A stretch of 64,000 nucleotides of DNA from a virus. The DNA lies in IMG/VR virus record IMGVR_UViG_3300020172_001601, positions 252,198 to 316,197 of that record. One strand, 5' to 3'. Every line of letters starts with the position of its first letter. The first letter of the stretch is position 1. A program made the position numbers and the translations under genes. The notes under the pieces are model-generated. The model saw only the letters and a program-made list of their open reading frames with translations. It did no database searches and was not told the DNA's origin. Shown in pieces: positions 42,423-50,728 of the stretch.

Positions 42423-43065
42423 GAAACTACCTATTCCCAATAGAAAAGATTGGACGATCTTATTCATCCTCTTCTCAGGCATCTTTATTGTGTATTTAAG
42501 TGGGGCCGAAGAACGTACTCATCCCGATGAATACGTTATAAAATTCAATTCGCCCCTGCAACAACCGGATCACATCACCTGTGGTCCAACGTCTGCTGCC
42601 ATGATACTTCATCATTACGATATAAGAGTATCCCCAGACGAAGTAAAGAAACATAGCAAAACAGTTTGGTTTGCCCAAAACGGTAAAGATGTCGGCATGA
42701 CTAGCCCGGATTACCTGCCCATCGCCATGAACAAGCTCGGTTTGCCCGCCACGATGAAATATGGCGATCTGGACGTACTAAAGCACTATGTTGCCAAAGA
42801 CAAACCCTGTATCGTATTGGTGCGAAGCGGCGAAGCTCTCTGGCATTATGTTGTTGTTTATGGCTTCACCCCGGAAAAACTCAATATCGCCGATCCAGGG
42901 AGCGGGACTTTATACGAAATGACTGAGAAAACATTCATCGGATGCTGGTCCTGGGCCACCGACATGGACGGAATTGCCTGCGGGAACAAATACCTTTGTA
43001 CTCTATTACAAGCAATGGAGGTTTATCCCTATACCTTCATTTGCCCGGACAAGTCGCCGAACTAA
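42421..43065 (+). CDS. C39-like cysteine peptidase with N-terminal membrane anchor
   Basis: 214 aa, ATG 42421 with CAGG upstream. One hydrophobic helix at 11-27 anchors or exports it. Then the papain-like C39 signature CGPTSAAMILHHY (C54) and HYVVVYGF (H142), with a following ADPGSG Asp (D158) completing a Cys-His-Asp triad. The family cuts peptides, often leader peptides or cell-wall cross-links. It is followed 11 nt later by a second membrane-anchored protease, suggesting a joint role at the envelope. Confidence 0.78.
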   Translation: MKLPIPNRKDWTILFILFSGIFIVYLSGAEERTHPDEYVIKFNSPLQQPDHITCGPTSAAMILHHYDIRVSPDEVKKHSKTVWFAQNGKDVGMTSPDYLPIAMNKLGLPATMKYGDLDVLKHYVAKDKPCIVLVRSGEALWHYVVVYGFTPEKLNIADPGSGTLYEMTEKTFIGCWSWATDMDGIACGNKYLCTLLQAMEVYPYTFICPDKSPN

Positions 43066-43076
43066 AGGAACAATAT

Positions 43077-44084
43077 ATGGGTGACAGCAGAATCAAACTC
43101 TTGATCGTTGCAATTATTCTCATGCTGGGAATTGGCTATGCTTACAAGCAAAAACGACATGACACACCCATTATTCAAGAACAGCCCACGCTGCCAATCC
43201 CCACTCCACCGGAAACACCCCCGGAAAAGCCTCCACAACCACCGCCAGAGATTAAATCCGTAGAACCTCAGTTTGATCCCTGGCCGAAAGTCCGCAATGT
43301 ACAAAATACGGCCCTGGGGAAAATCCTCCAAGATATTGATTCCCATATGCCTGCCGGACACCAATATTCCGATGGCAACAAAGTAACCTGGGCGCACGAA
43401 ACCACCCACGGCATCAATAGCAATATCCGCAACAAACAACAAGCATTGGAATTTGAAAACAAAACCAAAAAGATAGCCAACGGCTTCTATTGTCTGCAAG
43501 ATCGGGCCTGCGTCATCTATGAACCCAAAACAACGATCCGGGCTATTGCCCCCAAGGTTCCCCAGGCTCTCCGAGGACCAAGTTATCAGTTGTATCTGGT
43601 ACAACAAGCAGGGGACTGGAATGATCGACCGCTTTATCTCTTTGATGAGTGGATTGCCTATACCAATGGTAGTGAAACAGGCAGAGAACTGAATCACCAG
43701 GGTTGGTATTACGAATTGCTCCAGGCACATAACTTCAATGTGTATTGCATGTATCTGGCCATGACCGTCAAGAAGACTTGCCCGGAATACGATGACAAAC
43801 AAATGAAGGCATTCATGATGTGGAACATCGAGCGTACCTTCCGGTTGGCCGCACCCTTTGAGAAGCGAGCAGTTATGCAATCTGAACCAGAGGAAGTCGG
43901 CAATATATTGAAGAAACACTTGCACCACCATGATATTCCACATGGCGGGGACGATAATGATCCGATTACCAGTGCCTTGGGATATGTCGAAAAGGTGAGA
44001 ACCCTACCCGAAGCGGAAGAACTCAGGAAGTTCGCCAGGGACTATTTCGGGGCCGACTGGTGCAAGAAGGTCTATGGATTCTAA
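43077..44084 (+). CDS. Membrane-anchored zinc metalloprotease (HETTH)
   Basis: 335 aa, ATG 43077 with AAAGGAA. A membrane helix (7-23), then a Pro-rich linker (35-60), then a domain with WAHETTHG: H107-E108-x-x-H111 is a zincin HExxH site. A later LFDEWIAYTNG may supply the third ligand. The topology suggests a periplasmic enzyme. The His-rich HLHHHDIPHGGDDND near the end may bind metal. No named family is certain. Confidence 0.7.
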   Translation: MGDSRIKLLIVAIILMLGIGYAYKQKRHDTPIIQEQPTLPIPTPPETPPEKPPQPPPEIKSVEPQFDPWPKVRNVQNTALGKILQDIDSHMPAGHQYSDGNKVTWAHETTHGINSNIRNKQQALEFENKTKKIANGFYCLQDRACVIYEPKTTIRAIAPKVPQALRGPSYQLYLVQQAGDWNDRPLYLFDEWIAYTNGSETGRELNHQGWYYELLQAHNFNVYCMYLAMTVKKTCPEYDDKQMKAFMMWNIERTFRLAAPFEKRAVMQSEPEEVGNILKKHLHHHDIPHGGDDNDPITSALGYVEKVRTLPEAEELRKFARDYFGADWCKKVYGF

Positions 44085-44126
44085 CCAGATGACTACATAT
44101 GGTTGCCCCAATTAGGAAGCCACCTT

Positions 44127-45002
44127 ATGCCGAAGCTAACCAGAGAACAAAGCGAAGAGATCGCCAAGTGTGCCGCAGACTTTCCCTATTTCTGCGAGCA
44201 GTATGTAAAGATATACGTTACCAAGGGTGCTAACACGGAAATACAGCCGTTTAAGCTGCATCCTTATCAGGTACGTTTATATGAGCATGTAGAGGATAAT
44301 CGCTTCTCCATATTCAGTAAATTCCGACAGGGCGGCTTTACGACGGAGTTAGCGATTTATGGACTCTGGAAGTGCTTATTCCGATTGGATCAGCGGGTAT
44401 TGTGGTTATCTCAATCAGATCGTGCGTCACAGGATGTTTGTGATCGGATCGTGAAGCGAGTCATTGACCATTTGCCGGAATGGATGAAGGGCAATGTCAT
44501 GAAGATGACGAATTCCCATCAGAAGTCCTTTCCTGATACGGACAGTGCGATGCAGTTCTATACACCGGAAGCAGCGTGTGGTAAGTCAGTCAGTTTATTG
44601 ATTGTAGACGAAGCCAGTTTCATCAAGGATATGACTAAGCATTGGAAAGCCATGTGGCCTTGTTTGAGTACGGGCGGCAGTGCCATTGTATTGAGTACCC
44701 CCAATTATGATGACGATTGGTTCTGGCAGACGATGGAGGATGCAGCCCTGAAGTTGAATTCATTTGCCATTTATCGCTGCAACTATAAGGAGCGGCCAGA
44801 ACATTGCGATCCCCAATGGGAGATGGATGCCAAGAACAATCTCGGTCAGAAGGGATGGGAAGTCGAGTACGAGCAGAAACCTATGGAAAGGGTGCAGATC
44901 GAGAAGACCTCCAGGAAGCCCTCCAAGAAGCTGTGGCGGTCTATTTGGGATGAATGGGATAGTTCGTCGTCTTTAGATGAGAGGGGCTTAGAAGGGCAAT
45001 GA
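44127..45002 (+). CDS. Terminase large-subunit ATPase domain, nuclease domain absent
   Basis: 291 aa from ATG 44127 (AGGAAG, 7-nt spacing). Pre-P-loop HPYQ, a terminase-type Walker A KFRQGGFTT (65-73), Walker B LLIVDEA (157-163) and coupling motif STPNY (190-194) match T4 gp17-like packaging ATPases. The protein ends where the RNase-H-like nuclease domain should begin (gp17 is about twice as long), and the next gene is only 74 aa. Either the nuclease is on a separate gene or this is a motor homologue with another role. Confidence 0.75.
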   Translation: MPKLTREQSEEIAKCAADFPYFCEQYVKIYVTKGANTEIQPFKLHPYQVRLYEHVEDNRFSIFSKFRQGGFTTELAIYGLWKCLFRLDQRVLWLSQSDRASQDVCDRIVKRVIDHLPEWMKGNVMKMTNSHQKSFPDTDSAMQFYTPEAACGKSVSLLIVDEASFIKDMTKHWKAMWPCLSTGGSAIVLSTPNYDDDWFWQTMEDAALKLNSFAIYRCNYKERPEHCDPQWEMDAKNNLGQKGWEVEYEQKPMERVQIEKTSRKPSKKLWRSIWDEWDSSSSLDERGLEGQ

Positions 45003-45223
45003 GAGATCGTAGGAGGCTGGATCAATTCCTTCATGTCAAAGAGACGATAAAAAGACTAGAGGCGTCGAGGCGACGGTATCGTTCGATGAACTTCGCCAAC
45101 TTGCAGGCTTTGATTGTACTGTTGGGCAGAGTATTAGAGGGAGCTTCGCCGGGGCGATACACGGCGATGGTGAAGTCGATCATGAACGAGCATACAACCG
45201 ATGAGGATGTAAGATGGCATTAA
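44999..45223 (+). CDS. Small basic helical protein after the terminase ATPase, 74 aa
   Basis: ATG overlaps the previous TGA (ATGA). Highly basic helix (RDRRRLDQFLHVKETIKRLE) and a second helix ANLQALIVLLGRVLEG. Could be a DNA-binding helper of the packaging ATPase; no family recognised. Confidence 0.58.
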   Translation: MRDRRRLDQFLHVKETIKRLEASRRRYRSMNFANLQALIVLLGRVLEGASPGRYTAMVKSIMNEHTTDEDVRWH

Positions 45224-45334
45224 GGTATTAAGGTATTAAGTGCGGCCCAGATGTATGTAATGGGGCAAAAATATTTAATACGTCTACCCCGATAGGACAC
45301 CCGTGATTTAATAGGGTATCCCTTAACGGGTATA

Positions 45335-45598
45335 TCAAGCCTGAAAATCGACGTTTGTTACATATCCACCTTGTTCTTCCACTTCAAAGTTGTAGTCGAA
45401 CGGATCATTGCCATCTGAGAAATACTTCAATTCATCCGGGTGGGCTTTGAAGTATTTGACAACAACTTTGCGCATAGATGTAAACAAGTCGTCAATAGGA
45501 TTTAACTTATGTCCGACGAACTTCAGTAACATTCCATTGATAGCACGGGTAGCAAGCCTCTTGCCTCTACGATTTGTCCAATAATTGATTGCTGGCAT
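45335..45598 (-). CDS. Unknown protein, 87 aa
   Basis: ATG 45598 with GGAGT. Basic first half (NYWTNRRGKRLATRAING), acidic and aromatic second half. It sits behind a strong minus-strand terminator, so it has its own promoter. Function unknown. Confidence 0.6.
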   Translation of the reverse strand: MPAINYWTNRRGKRLATRAINGMLLKFVGHKLNPIDDLFTSMRKVVVKYFKAHPDELKYFSDGNDPFDYNFEVEEQGGYVTNVDFQA

Positions 45599-45615
45599 AT
45601 TACTCCGAAAACGAA

Positions 45616-45653
45616 AAAGGCCCGATAAGCTATTTAAGCCTTATCGGGCCTTT
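45616..45653 (-). terminator. Terminator of the leftward 46-50 kb operon
   Basis: 14-bp stem AAAGGCCCGATAAG with its complement, 10-nt loop; T-rich on the minus strand. Confidence 0.85.
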
Positions 45654-45674
45654 GTTTTTCGGAATGTTGCCAGA

Positions 45675-46004
45675 CTACGAGAACTTGCGGTCGGCGAACT
45701 CCTGCGCCTTGTCGAATCGTTCTTTCGAGATGTGTTTCGTGAACTTCTTCTTCTGCATCAGTTCAAAAACAGCCTCCAATTGATCGAAGCTGACTGGCTT
45801 GGAGAAGTGAACCTTCTCTTCACCCTCAAGCCTGCCGATGTAGGCTAAGACTTCTGACGTATGTGGATCGGTCAACTTCACCACATTGTCGCCGAACCCC
45901 GAAAGGTCATTGCGAGTGGTCGGGGTTTCGGTCACGGCTTTCTTCGGCACGAATTCTCTCCTATCATTGAGGAACGGATCACCAAGGCGGGGTCCAGTCA
46001 TCAT
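45675..46004 (-). CDS. Unknown protein, 109 aa
   Basis: Start at ATG 46004 or 46001 (also TTG 46007). A possible alpha/beta domain with VVKLTDPHTSEVLAYIGRLEG and a helical basic C-terminus. Overlaps the end of the neighbouring gene. Last gene before the terminator. Confidence 0.58.
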   Translation of the reverse strand: MMTGPRLGDPFLNDRREFVPKKAVTETPTTRNDLSGFGDNVVKLTDPHTSEVLAYIGRLEGEEKVHFSKPVSFDQLEAVFELMQKKKFTKHISKERFDKAQEFADRKFS

Positions 46005-46167
46005 CAATGGTCCGATGACTTGGTTTTTTCTTGGCTGGTTTGTTGTTCTTTTGGTTTATCTGATCCTCAATTTTCTTGAGGACTATCTTGGCTGTCAGTT
46101 TTACTGGATTCGTCGGGATTGGCAAGACCATCCACTTCGTTGATGTTTTTTTCTTCTTGCTTATCAT
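45979..46167 (-). CDS. Basic peptide, 62 aa, overlapping two genes
   Basis: ATG 46167 with AAGGAAAC. Lys-rich start (SKKKKTSTKW), Pro-rich loop and an acidic-aromatic end DDDWTPPW. It overlaps the next gene upstream by about 100 nt in another frame and the gene downstream by 26 nt, unusually tight packing. Confidence 0.5.
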   Translation of the reverse strand: MISKKKKTSTKWMVLPIPTNPVKLTAKIVLKKIEDQINQKNNKPAKKKPSHRTIDDDWTPPW

Positions 46168-46333
46168 GACGTTTCCTTCTTCCGTCTCTACCATTGAGAG
46201 CAGAAGATTCCGCTGACCCATAGTCGAACTCACCAGGGTCAGCGGACAAGTCTTTCAAGAAGCGTCGAAGTTTTCGCTTTCCTGTTTTTTTGACCTCTTG
46301 CTTCAGCTTTCGATAAAATCGCTTGTCGTCCAT
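46067..46333 (-). CDS. Charged protein, 88 aa, overlapping the next gene by 100 nt
   Basis: ATG 46333 with AAGG. First half very basic (FYRKLKQEVKKTGKRKLRRF), second half acidic and probably disordered. The overlap with the 45979-46167 frame covers its whole C-terminus. Confidence 0.52.
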   Translation of the reverse strand: MDDKRFYRKLKQEVKKTGKRKLRRFLKDLSADPGEFDYGSAESSALNGRDGRRKRHDKQEEKNINEVDGLANPDESSKTDSQDSPQEN

Positions 46334-46346
46334 ACCTTATTTAGTC

Positions 46347-47114
46347 TCAGCCCAGCTTGTCTTCGTCCTTCCAAGCCGAGTCAGAAATCTTCTTGAGAAT
46401 ATCGGCGACACCTTCGTAGATCATACGACCGATGCGACGAAGCGGGTCGTTGAGCAGAGTCCAGAACAAGGACGGTGGCCAATACACAATCCATGCGGTA
46501 ATGCGTGCCTTGAACTTATCTGGAGTCGGCTTTTCAATGCTGATCCGGCGACCAAACCAATCCGAAAAGGTAGATTCCTGTTGATAGGACTTCCAATACG
46601 GAAGAAGGGCTTCGGTCATAACGCCATTGGAGGCCGTCCATGCGTTCAATTCTTCAGTGGCCCTGTCAATAGCTTGTTGATATTCGGGGTTGAGTGAATT
46701 GCCGTTGGCGGTATCACGCTTGGAGCGTTCCGTGTTGTTTTGGATAGTATACTTCAAATCGGTAATGTGACGCTGCCAAGCTGCGAGCCAAGTCTGCTTC
46801 TGCTCCCGGTTGTTGTCACGAACATCCCGAACGAACCACCACCATTTTCCGATATACGGAGAAATGACGTAGAGCGTACCGAATAGGAAATAACCAAGAA
46901 CACCCGCCACAGTATAGGTGGGATTGTTATAAACCCACCGGACCAAATCCCCCAGGCCGGAGCCGCCGAAAATCACCAAGCCCAGCACGAGCAATAGGGA
47001 GAAGGGCGCTGCCAAATATCGTTCACGTTCCAGAAAGTATATCAGGAAAATGAATTCGATGGCGATCAACGCCCAAAACCAAAAAGTACCCACCACAAAC
47101 AGTTCAAAAAGCAT
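46347..47114 (-). CDS. Membrane protein with three predicted helices, 255 aa
   Basis: ATG 47114 with GAAGAAG. Hydrophobic segments near 3-28, 35-55 and 70-92, then a long soluble part containing a helix around DNNREQKQTWLAAWQRHITD and an amphipathic WIVYWPPSLFW. Possibly an inner-membrane protein with a cytoplasmic domain. Function unknown. Confidence 0.65.
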   Translation of the reverse strand: MLFELFVVGTFWFWALIAIEFIFLIYFLERERYLAAPFSLLLVLGLVIFGGSGLGDLVRWVYNNPTYTVAGVLGYFLFGTLYVISPYIGKWWWFVRDVRDNNREQKQTWLAAWQRHITDLKYTIQNNTERSKRDTANGNSLNPEYQQAIDRATEELNAWTASNGVMTEALLPYWKSYQQESTFSDWFGRRISIEKPTPDKFKARITAWIVYWPPSLFWTLLNDPLRRIGRMIYEGVADILKKISDSAWKDEDKLG

Positions 47115-47133
47115 TTCTTCTTCTTCCTTCTTC

Positions 47134-47502
47134 TTACTGGACGACTTGGACAACACCACGAAGCACGAGCGGTTGGGCCAACGGCGTCCAATTGGTCAAC
47201 TCATTGCTGTGCTTCGCTTTACCCCCGCCGTTCACATTGACGGCCACGGTAATATGTTTAATCTTGTTATTGCTGGGGACCATTGATGCAACGCCCACAG
47301 CAAATACACGTTTATCCTGGCCAACAGTTGTGGCTGTAACCACGAATTCCTGCCCAATCAAATCAGCAGCGGGTCCGGCCTCGGCGTTACCAAGGTTGAT
47401 CGTCATGTGATGAGCAATTATCTGCCAATCACTTGGCACAACGAATTGTGCCACTAATTTGGCATGAGATTCTGCATCAAGAACTAAGGCAGTGTATGTC
47501 AT
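47134..47502 (-). CDS. 2H phosphoesterase-like protein (two HxT motifs), 122 aa
   Basis: Starts at an ATGA overlap with the upstream gene. It has two H-x-T-h motifs, H32-M-T-I and H83-I-T-V, in beta strands about 50 residues apart. That is the signature of 2H phosphoesterases, which cut cyclic phosphodiesters in RNA ends or cyclic nucleotides. The family includes LigT-like RNA enzymes, tRNA-ligase phosphodiesterases and the phage anti-CBASS enzyme Acb1. It lies in an operon with TyrRS and a nuclease; tRNA repair or anti-CBASS are both possible. Confidence 0.62.
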   Translation of the reverse strand: MTYTALVLDAESHAKLVAQFVVPSDWQIIAHHMTINLGNAEAGPAADLIGQEFVVTATTVGQDKRVFAVGVASMVPSNNKIKHITVAVNVNGGGKAKHSNELTNWTPLAQPLVLRGVVQVVQ

Positions 47503-47825
47503 TCCTTCTCTCTCTTTTGGCGAGCAATATTGTCCAGTGCTTCTTCAATAGCCCCTGGAACTGCCCCGGCGAAATTGACTGGCTCGCCATTGGCTTTTTG
47601 TTCAATGGCTCGCTTCTGAATGCAAGGTACGCAAATCAGATTGGCTTTGGGATTTTCCGCAAGGAACTTTTGGCTGGTAGGTGCCAGATGAATTTCGATA
47701 CCACAAGTTCCGCAGTGTTTAACGACACATCCTTCAGCGACATTCGAGGGATTCCACAATCCCATCTGGACGGTCATGCAGCCGATATAAATCTCGTCTT
47801 CCTTCGTTTCATCGGTCACGATCAT
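47499..47825 (-). CDS. Zinc-ribbon-like protein, 108 aa
   Basis: ATG 47825 with GAGG (47834 is an alternative). CVVKHCGTCG and a later ICVPC give a CxxC...CxxC zinc knuckle in the middle; the C-terminal helix is Ala/Glu-rich. Overlaps both neighbours slightly, so translation is coupled. A nucleic-acid- or protein-binding adaptor is likely. Confidence 0.6.
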   Translation of the reverse strand: MIVTDETKEDEIYIGCMTVQMGLWNPSNVAEGCVVKHCGTCGIEIHLAPTSQKFLAENPKANLICVPCIQKRAIEQKANGEPVNFAGAVPGAIEEALDNIARQKREKE

Positions 47826-47991
47826 CGTCCTCATAGGGCAAGTAGTCGTAATTATCCCGATAACTACGTCTAGTTTGATTTTGATATTGTTCGATGGTTG
47901 TATTGGCGGCACGGAGCCGAGCCTGAAGCGAAGCGACCAATGCCTCAAGTTCCTTGATCCGTGCTTCCTTTGCTGCGTCGTTTTCGCTCAT
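47809..47991 (-). CDS. Short coiled-coil protein, 60 aa
   Basis: ATG 47991. Helix ARIKELEALVASLQARLRAA has perfect leucine heptads and is followed by a polar Tyr/Asp/Arg tail. Probably a dimerising small protein. Confidence 0.58.
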   Translation of the reverse strand: MSENDAAKEARIKELEALVASLQARLRAANTTIEQYQNQTRRSYRDNYDYLPYEDDDRDR

Positions 47992-48151
47992 ATACCTTCA
48001 TGTTCTTGAATTGAAGGGTTTCGTTGCCTTGTTCGTCCGACTCTCGTTCGATAAAGACTTGCTTGGCAACGGGTTGCGGAGGCTCCCACATGGAAACGCT
48101 CCAAGGTTCCTCTATTGAACGAGCTTTAAGTTTCCTACGACGCTTCTTCAT
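47945..48151 (-). CDS. Very basic protein, 68 aa
   Basis: ATG 48151. KKRRRKLKARS at the start and KVYERKRRSKG at the end flank a short fold with EEPWSVSMWEPPQP. First gene of the leftward group below the 48219 gene; overlaps its neighbour by 47 nt. Possibly nucleic-acid-binding. Confidence 0.52.
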   Translation of the reverse strand: MKKRRRKLKARSIEEPWSVSMWEPPQPVAKQVFIERESDEQGNETLQFKNMKVYERKRRSKGSTDQGT

Positions 48152-48218
48152 CTTGACTCACCATTCTACCACGAAAAAGCAGACTTGTAAAATGTCTGCC
48201 TGAAACCTAAATAATCCC

Positions 48219-48578
48219 ATGACGACCTTCCGTGATTTCATAGAGACAGCAGCAACTCCGGTTTACTATCGGTATATTCATCGAAACGGCCTGGGGCTGA
48301 TGAACAATCAGGGGTTGAATCGCAGTCGTTTGAACGATGACGAAGAAGCAGAATTGGTTGATTTGATGGATTTTGGTTTGCGACAACCCATTCAAGTCCC
48401 CAATGATGCAATATTCGCATTTACCGAAGAAGGCAAAAGACGCCATTTGCGTCTAATCAATCTTTTGAAAAAAGCATCCATTTACGGAGTCACGATGCAA
48501 AAATTACCGGGTGTTAATTATCAGGTGATTTGGGATAGTGGCGATGGTCAAGTTGGACTACGGCCTATTTCTTCCTGA
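48219..48578 (+). CDS. Tagged protein with T4-like capsid-targeting start, 119 aa
   Basis: ATG 48219. The first residues TTFRDFIETAATP closely follow the K-T-Y-Q-E-F-I-x-E-A-type tag of T4 internal head proteins. The remainder looks helical with a small basic region (EEGKRRHLRLINLLKK). It is convergent with the thermonuclease gene and overlaps it by 14 nt. A packaged or head-interior protein is likely. Confidence 0.58.
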   Translation: MTTFRDFIETAATPVYYRYIHRNGLGLMNNQGLNRSRLNDDEEAELVDLMDFGLRQPIQVPNDAIFAFTEEGKRRHLRLINLLKKASIYGVTMQKLPGVNYQVIWDSGDGQVGLRPISS

Positions 48579-49044
48579 AATCCCAGGGCGGGACGGGATG
48601 TTTATCGGCCCACAGGCCCAGCTTATGGCTTTTGGCGTATTCTTGTGCCTCGGCCATTTCCGGTGAATGAGAATAATCCGTATAGTGCCATGCCCAGCCT
48701 TCCTCGATCATTTCCTTGTTGATGTACCTGCCATTCAAATAGACCTTGCCGATAACTCGACCATATCGGTCTTTTTTGGTCCATTCCACTTTGACGTATT
48801 TGCCGAATATTTTCTCGCTGAGTGCTTCTTTGGCTTTGGTTCCGAATGGCTGTTTCTTTTCGGGACAGTCGATTTCGGCCAAGCGAACCTTCATTTGAGT
48901 TTTGTCAGGCTGCAATACTGTGATGGTATCGCCATCGGATATGCCTACAACATTCCCTGGGTCGGAAATAGAAAGACATATCCAAATCACTGGAATGAAC
49001 GAAAGTATGGCAAGAACATAAACCGTCTTATACAGTTTGCTCAT
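48565..49044 (-). CDS. Thermonuclease (staphylococcal-nuclease fold) with membrane anchor or signal
   Basis: 159 aa, ATG 49044. An N-terminal hydrophobic helix (9-26) is followed by the SNase barrel: SDGDTITVL, VRLAEIDCPEKKQPFG with the catalytic Arg-Glu region, and DRYGRVIGKVYLNG with the second Arg. Members cut DNA and RNA with Ca2+. An exported or anchored form would act in the periplasm, for example on host DNA or competing phage DNA. It overlaps the TyrRS stop by one base. Confidence 0.9.
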   Translation of the reverse strand: MSKLYKTVYVLAILSFIPVIWICLSISDPGNVVGISDGDTITVLQPDKTQMKVRLAEIDCPEKKQPFGTKAKEALSEKIFGKYVKVEWTKKDRYGRVIGKVYLNGRYINKEMIEEGWAWHYTDYSHSPEMAEAQEYAKSHKLGLWADKHPVPPWDFRKK

Positions 49045-50144
49045 TAGTTGATCCTAACGAAATCACGGCGTCCACATTGAACGACTTGCCCTGATTGCAG
49101 CAACAATTGTTCATCAAAGACTTTGGTGCCGTCTACTTTGACGGCTCCATCTTTAAGTCTTTGTCGGGCAGCGGTTTTCGAGATATTGCAACAGGCAACT
49201 ACGGCACTCAATAGCGAAGAGGCCGGTAGTGTAGGAATATCTGGAGGCAGTTCTTTGTTCTGCACGGTCTTGAGGAAGTGTTCCTGAGCCGCCTGAGCGA
49301 CTTGTAGTGTGTGTAGTTGATTCACGATCTCGACGGCAAGAATCTTCTTCTTGTCCATCGGATGAATATCCTCGACTGTGAAATCTACAAATAAAGGGAA
49401 CCATTCCTGCATGACGGCATCAGGAATAGACATGACCTTCCCAAATACGTCATTAGGGTCTTCATCGAAGAAGATGCAGTTGTCCAGGCTCTTGCTCATC
49501 TTTCTGCCATCTGTGCCATTGATGATGGGCATCATGATGCAAGACTGAGGTTTCTGTCCGTTGGCTTCTTGTAGATGCCGGGCGACTTGAAAGTTAAACA
49601 ATTGATCCTGCCCGCCGATTTCGATTTCAGATCGGAGGGCAACACTATCCCAGCCTTGGCAGATAGGGACCAAGAGTTCGTGCATACCAATAGATTGCTG
49701 ATTGGCAATACGATCTTGGAAGGCGTTACGGCTGGTCATGTGCGAGAGTGTGAACTTTGCCACCTGTTTCATAAAGGTGGGAAGTGTCATCTGATTATGC
49801 AGCCAACCATTTTTACATATGGTCCATTTTCCTGGGGATTCTGGCCCGAAGTTATCGTTGCCAAGTATTTGCTTGATTTGCACGAAGATGGATTCGGCGT
49901 TGGCTTCAACATCATCTTCAGCCAATATTGGCCGGGTTGTATCACGACCAGAAGGGTCGCCGAGTTGGGCTGTGAAAGTTCCCAATACGATTGTGAGTTG
50001 ATGCCCTTCTTGCATCATCTTTTTGGCGAGACGTAGCGGCACAAGATGCCCCAAATGCAAACGGGGGAAGGTCGGGTCGATCCCAAACTTCACCCGTTTG
50101 CAAGGGGGCAAATCGGCATTTTCAGGAAATACTTGAAAAGCCAT
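49044..50144 (-). CDS. tyrS: Tyrosyl-tRNA synthetase
   Basis: 366 aa. Class I signature HLGH (30-33), the tyrosine-site segment GGQDQLFN (178-185), and KMSKS (215-219) are intact. A C-terminal S4-like RNA-binding domain ends with GAVKVDGTKVFDE. All parts of a bacterial TyrRS are present at near-normal length, so it should charge tRNA-Tyr in the cytoplasm. A full synthetase on a phage is rare. It lies in an operon with the thermonuclease and other unknown genes. Confidence 0.93.
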   Translation of the reverse strand: MAFQVFPENADLPPCKRVKFGIDPTFPRLHLGHLVPLRLAKKMMQEGHQLTIVLGTFTAQLGDPSGRDTTRPILAEDDVEANAESIFVQIKQILGNDNFGPESPGKWTICKNGWLHNQMTLPTFMKQVAKFTLSHMTSRNAFQDRIANQQSIGMHELLVPICQGWDSVALRSEIEIGGQDQLFNFQVARHLQEANGQKPQSCIMMPIINGTDGRKMSKSLDNCIFFDEDPNDVFGKVMSIPDAVMQEWFPLFVDFTVEDIHPMDKKKILAVEIVNQLHTLQVAQAAQEHFLKTVQNKELPPDIPTLPASSLLSAVVACCNISKTAARQRLKDGAVKVDGTKVFDEQLLLQSGQVVQCGRRDFVRIN

Positions 50145-50153
50145 GACTATTGC

Positions 50154-50723
50154 TCACACTAAATCTTTCAGGGACAAACCCGCTGCTCTTGCCTTCTGAA
50201 TGAAGGCAGTGACCTTCACAGCAAAGGCGTCATAGTGGGCCATCAGTTCTTCAGGGATCACGTCGAAAATATCATCGCAGGCATTCTCGGCATAATCGGC
50301 GATGACCCCATTGAGGGTAGCAACTTGACTCTTGGTCAAGTTATGGTCTTTCATCAGTTTCGCTTCAAATCTATGACTGAAGAGATCATCTTCAGTCACT
50401 TCGCCGTCATAGGCAAAGATGTTGGTGTAGGTGTCATCTTGGCCCAGGTTTGGCCCTTCGGTATTGATGGTGAATCGAATTGGAAGCACCAATTCAAAGG
50501 TGGATTTCCGGGCCAGCTTCTTGCCTTCTTTTCCGAGAGCCAGGAATTCCTTCTTGAAGGAATCCAGTTCACCGGACGCTTTGAGGGCTTTGACAGCCGC
50601 CTTGGTTTCTTTTTCACCTTGTTCGATTGCCCTAGTTCTGGCCTCTACGACCAGTGCTTCGAGTTGCGCAGTAGACAATCCAGTGAGATCAACGCCACTT
50701 GCCACGGGTTTTGTTTTCGCCAT
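50154..50723 (-). CDS. Unknown protein, 189 aa
   Basis: ATG 50723. A helical N-terminus with Ala/Glu/Lys repeats (TRAIEQGEKETKAAVKAL), then a middle beta region, then helices. The stop lies 10 nt before TyrRS, and its upstream neighbour is a lipoprotein gene. No known motif. Confidence 0.6.
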   Translation of the reverse strand: MAKTKPVASGVDLTGLSTAQLEALVVEARTRAIEQGEKETKAAVKALKASGELDSFKKEFLALGKEGKKLARKSTFELVLPIRFTINTEGPNLGQDDTYTNIFAYDGEVTEDDLFSHRFEAKLMKDHNLTKSQVATLNGVIADYAENACDDIFDVIPEELMAHYDAFAVKVTAFIQKARAAGLSLKDLV

Positions 50724-50728
50724 TGGAC

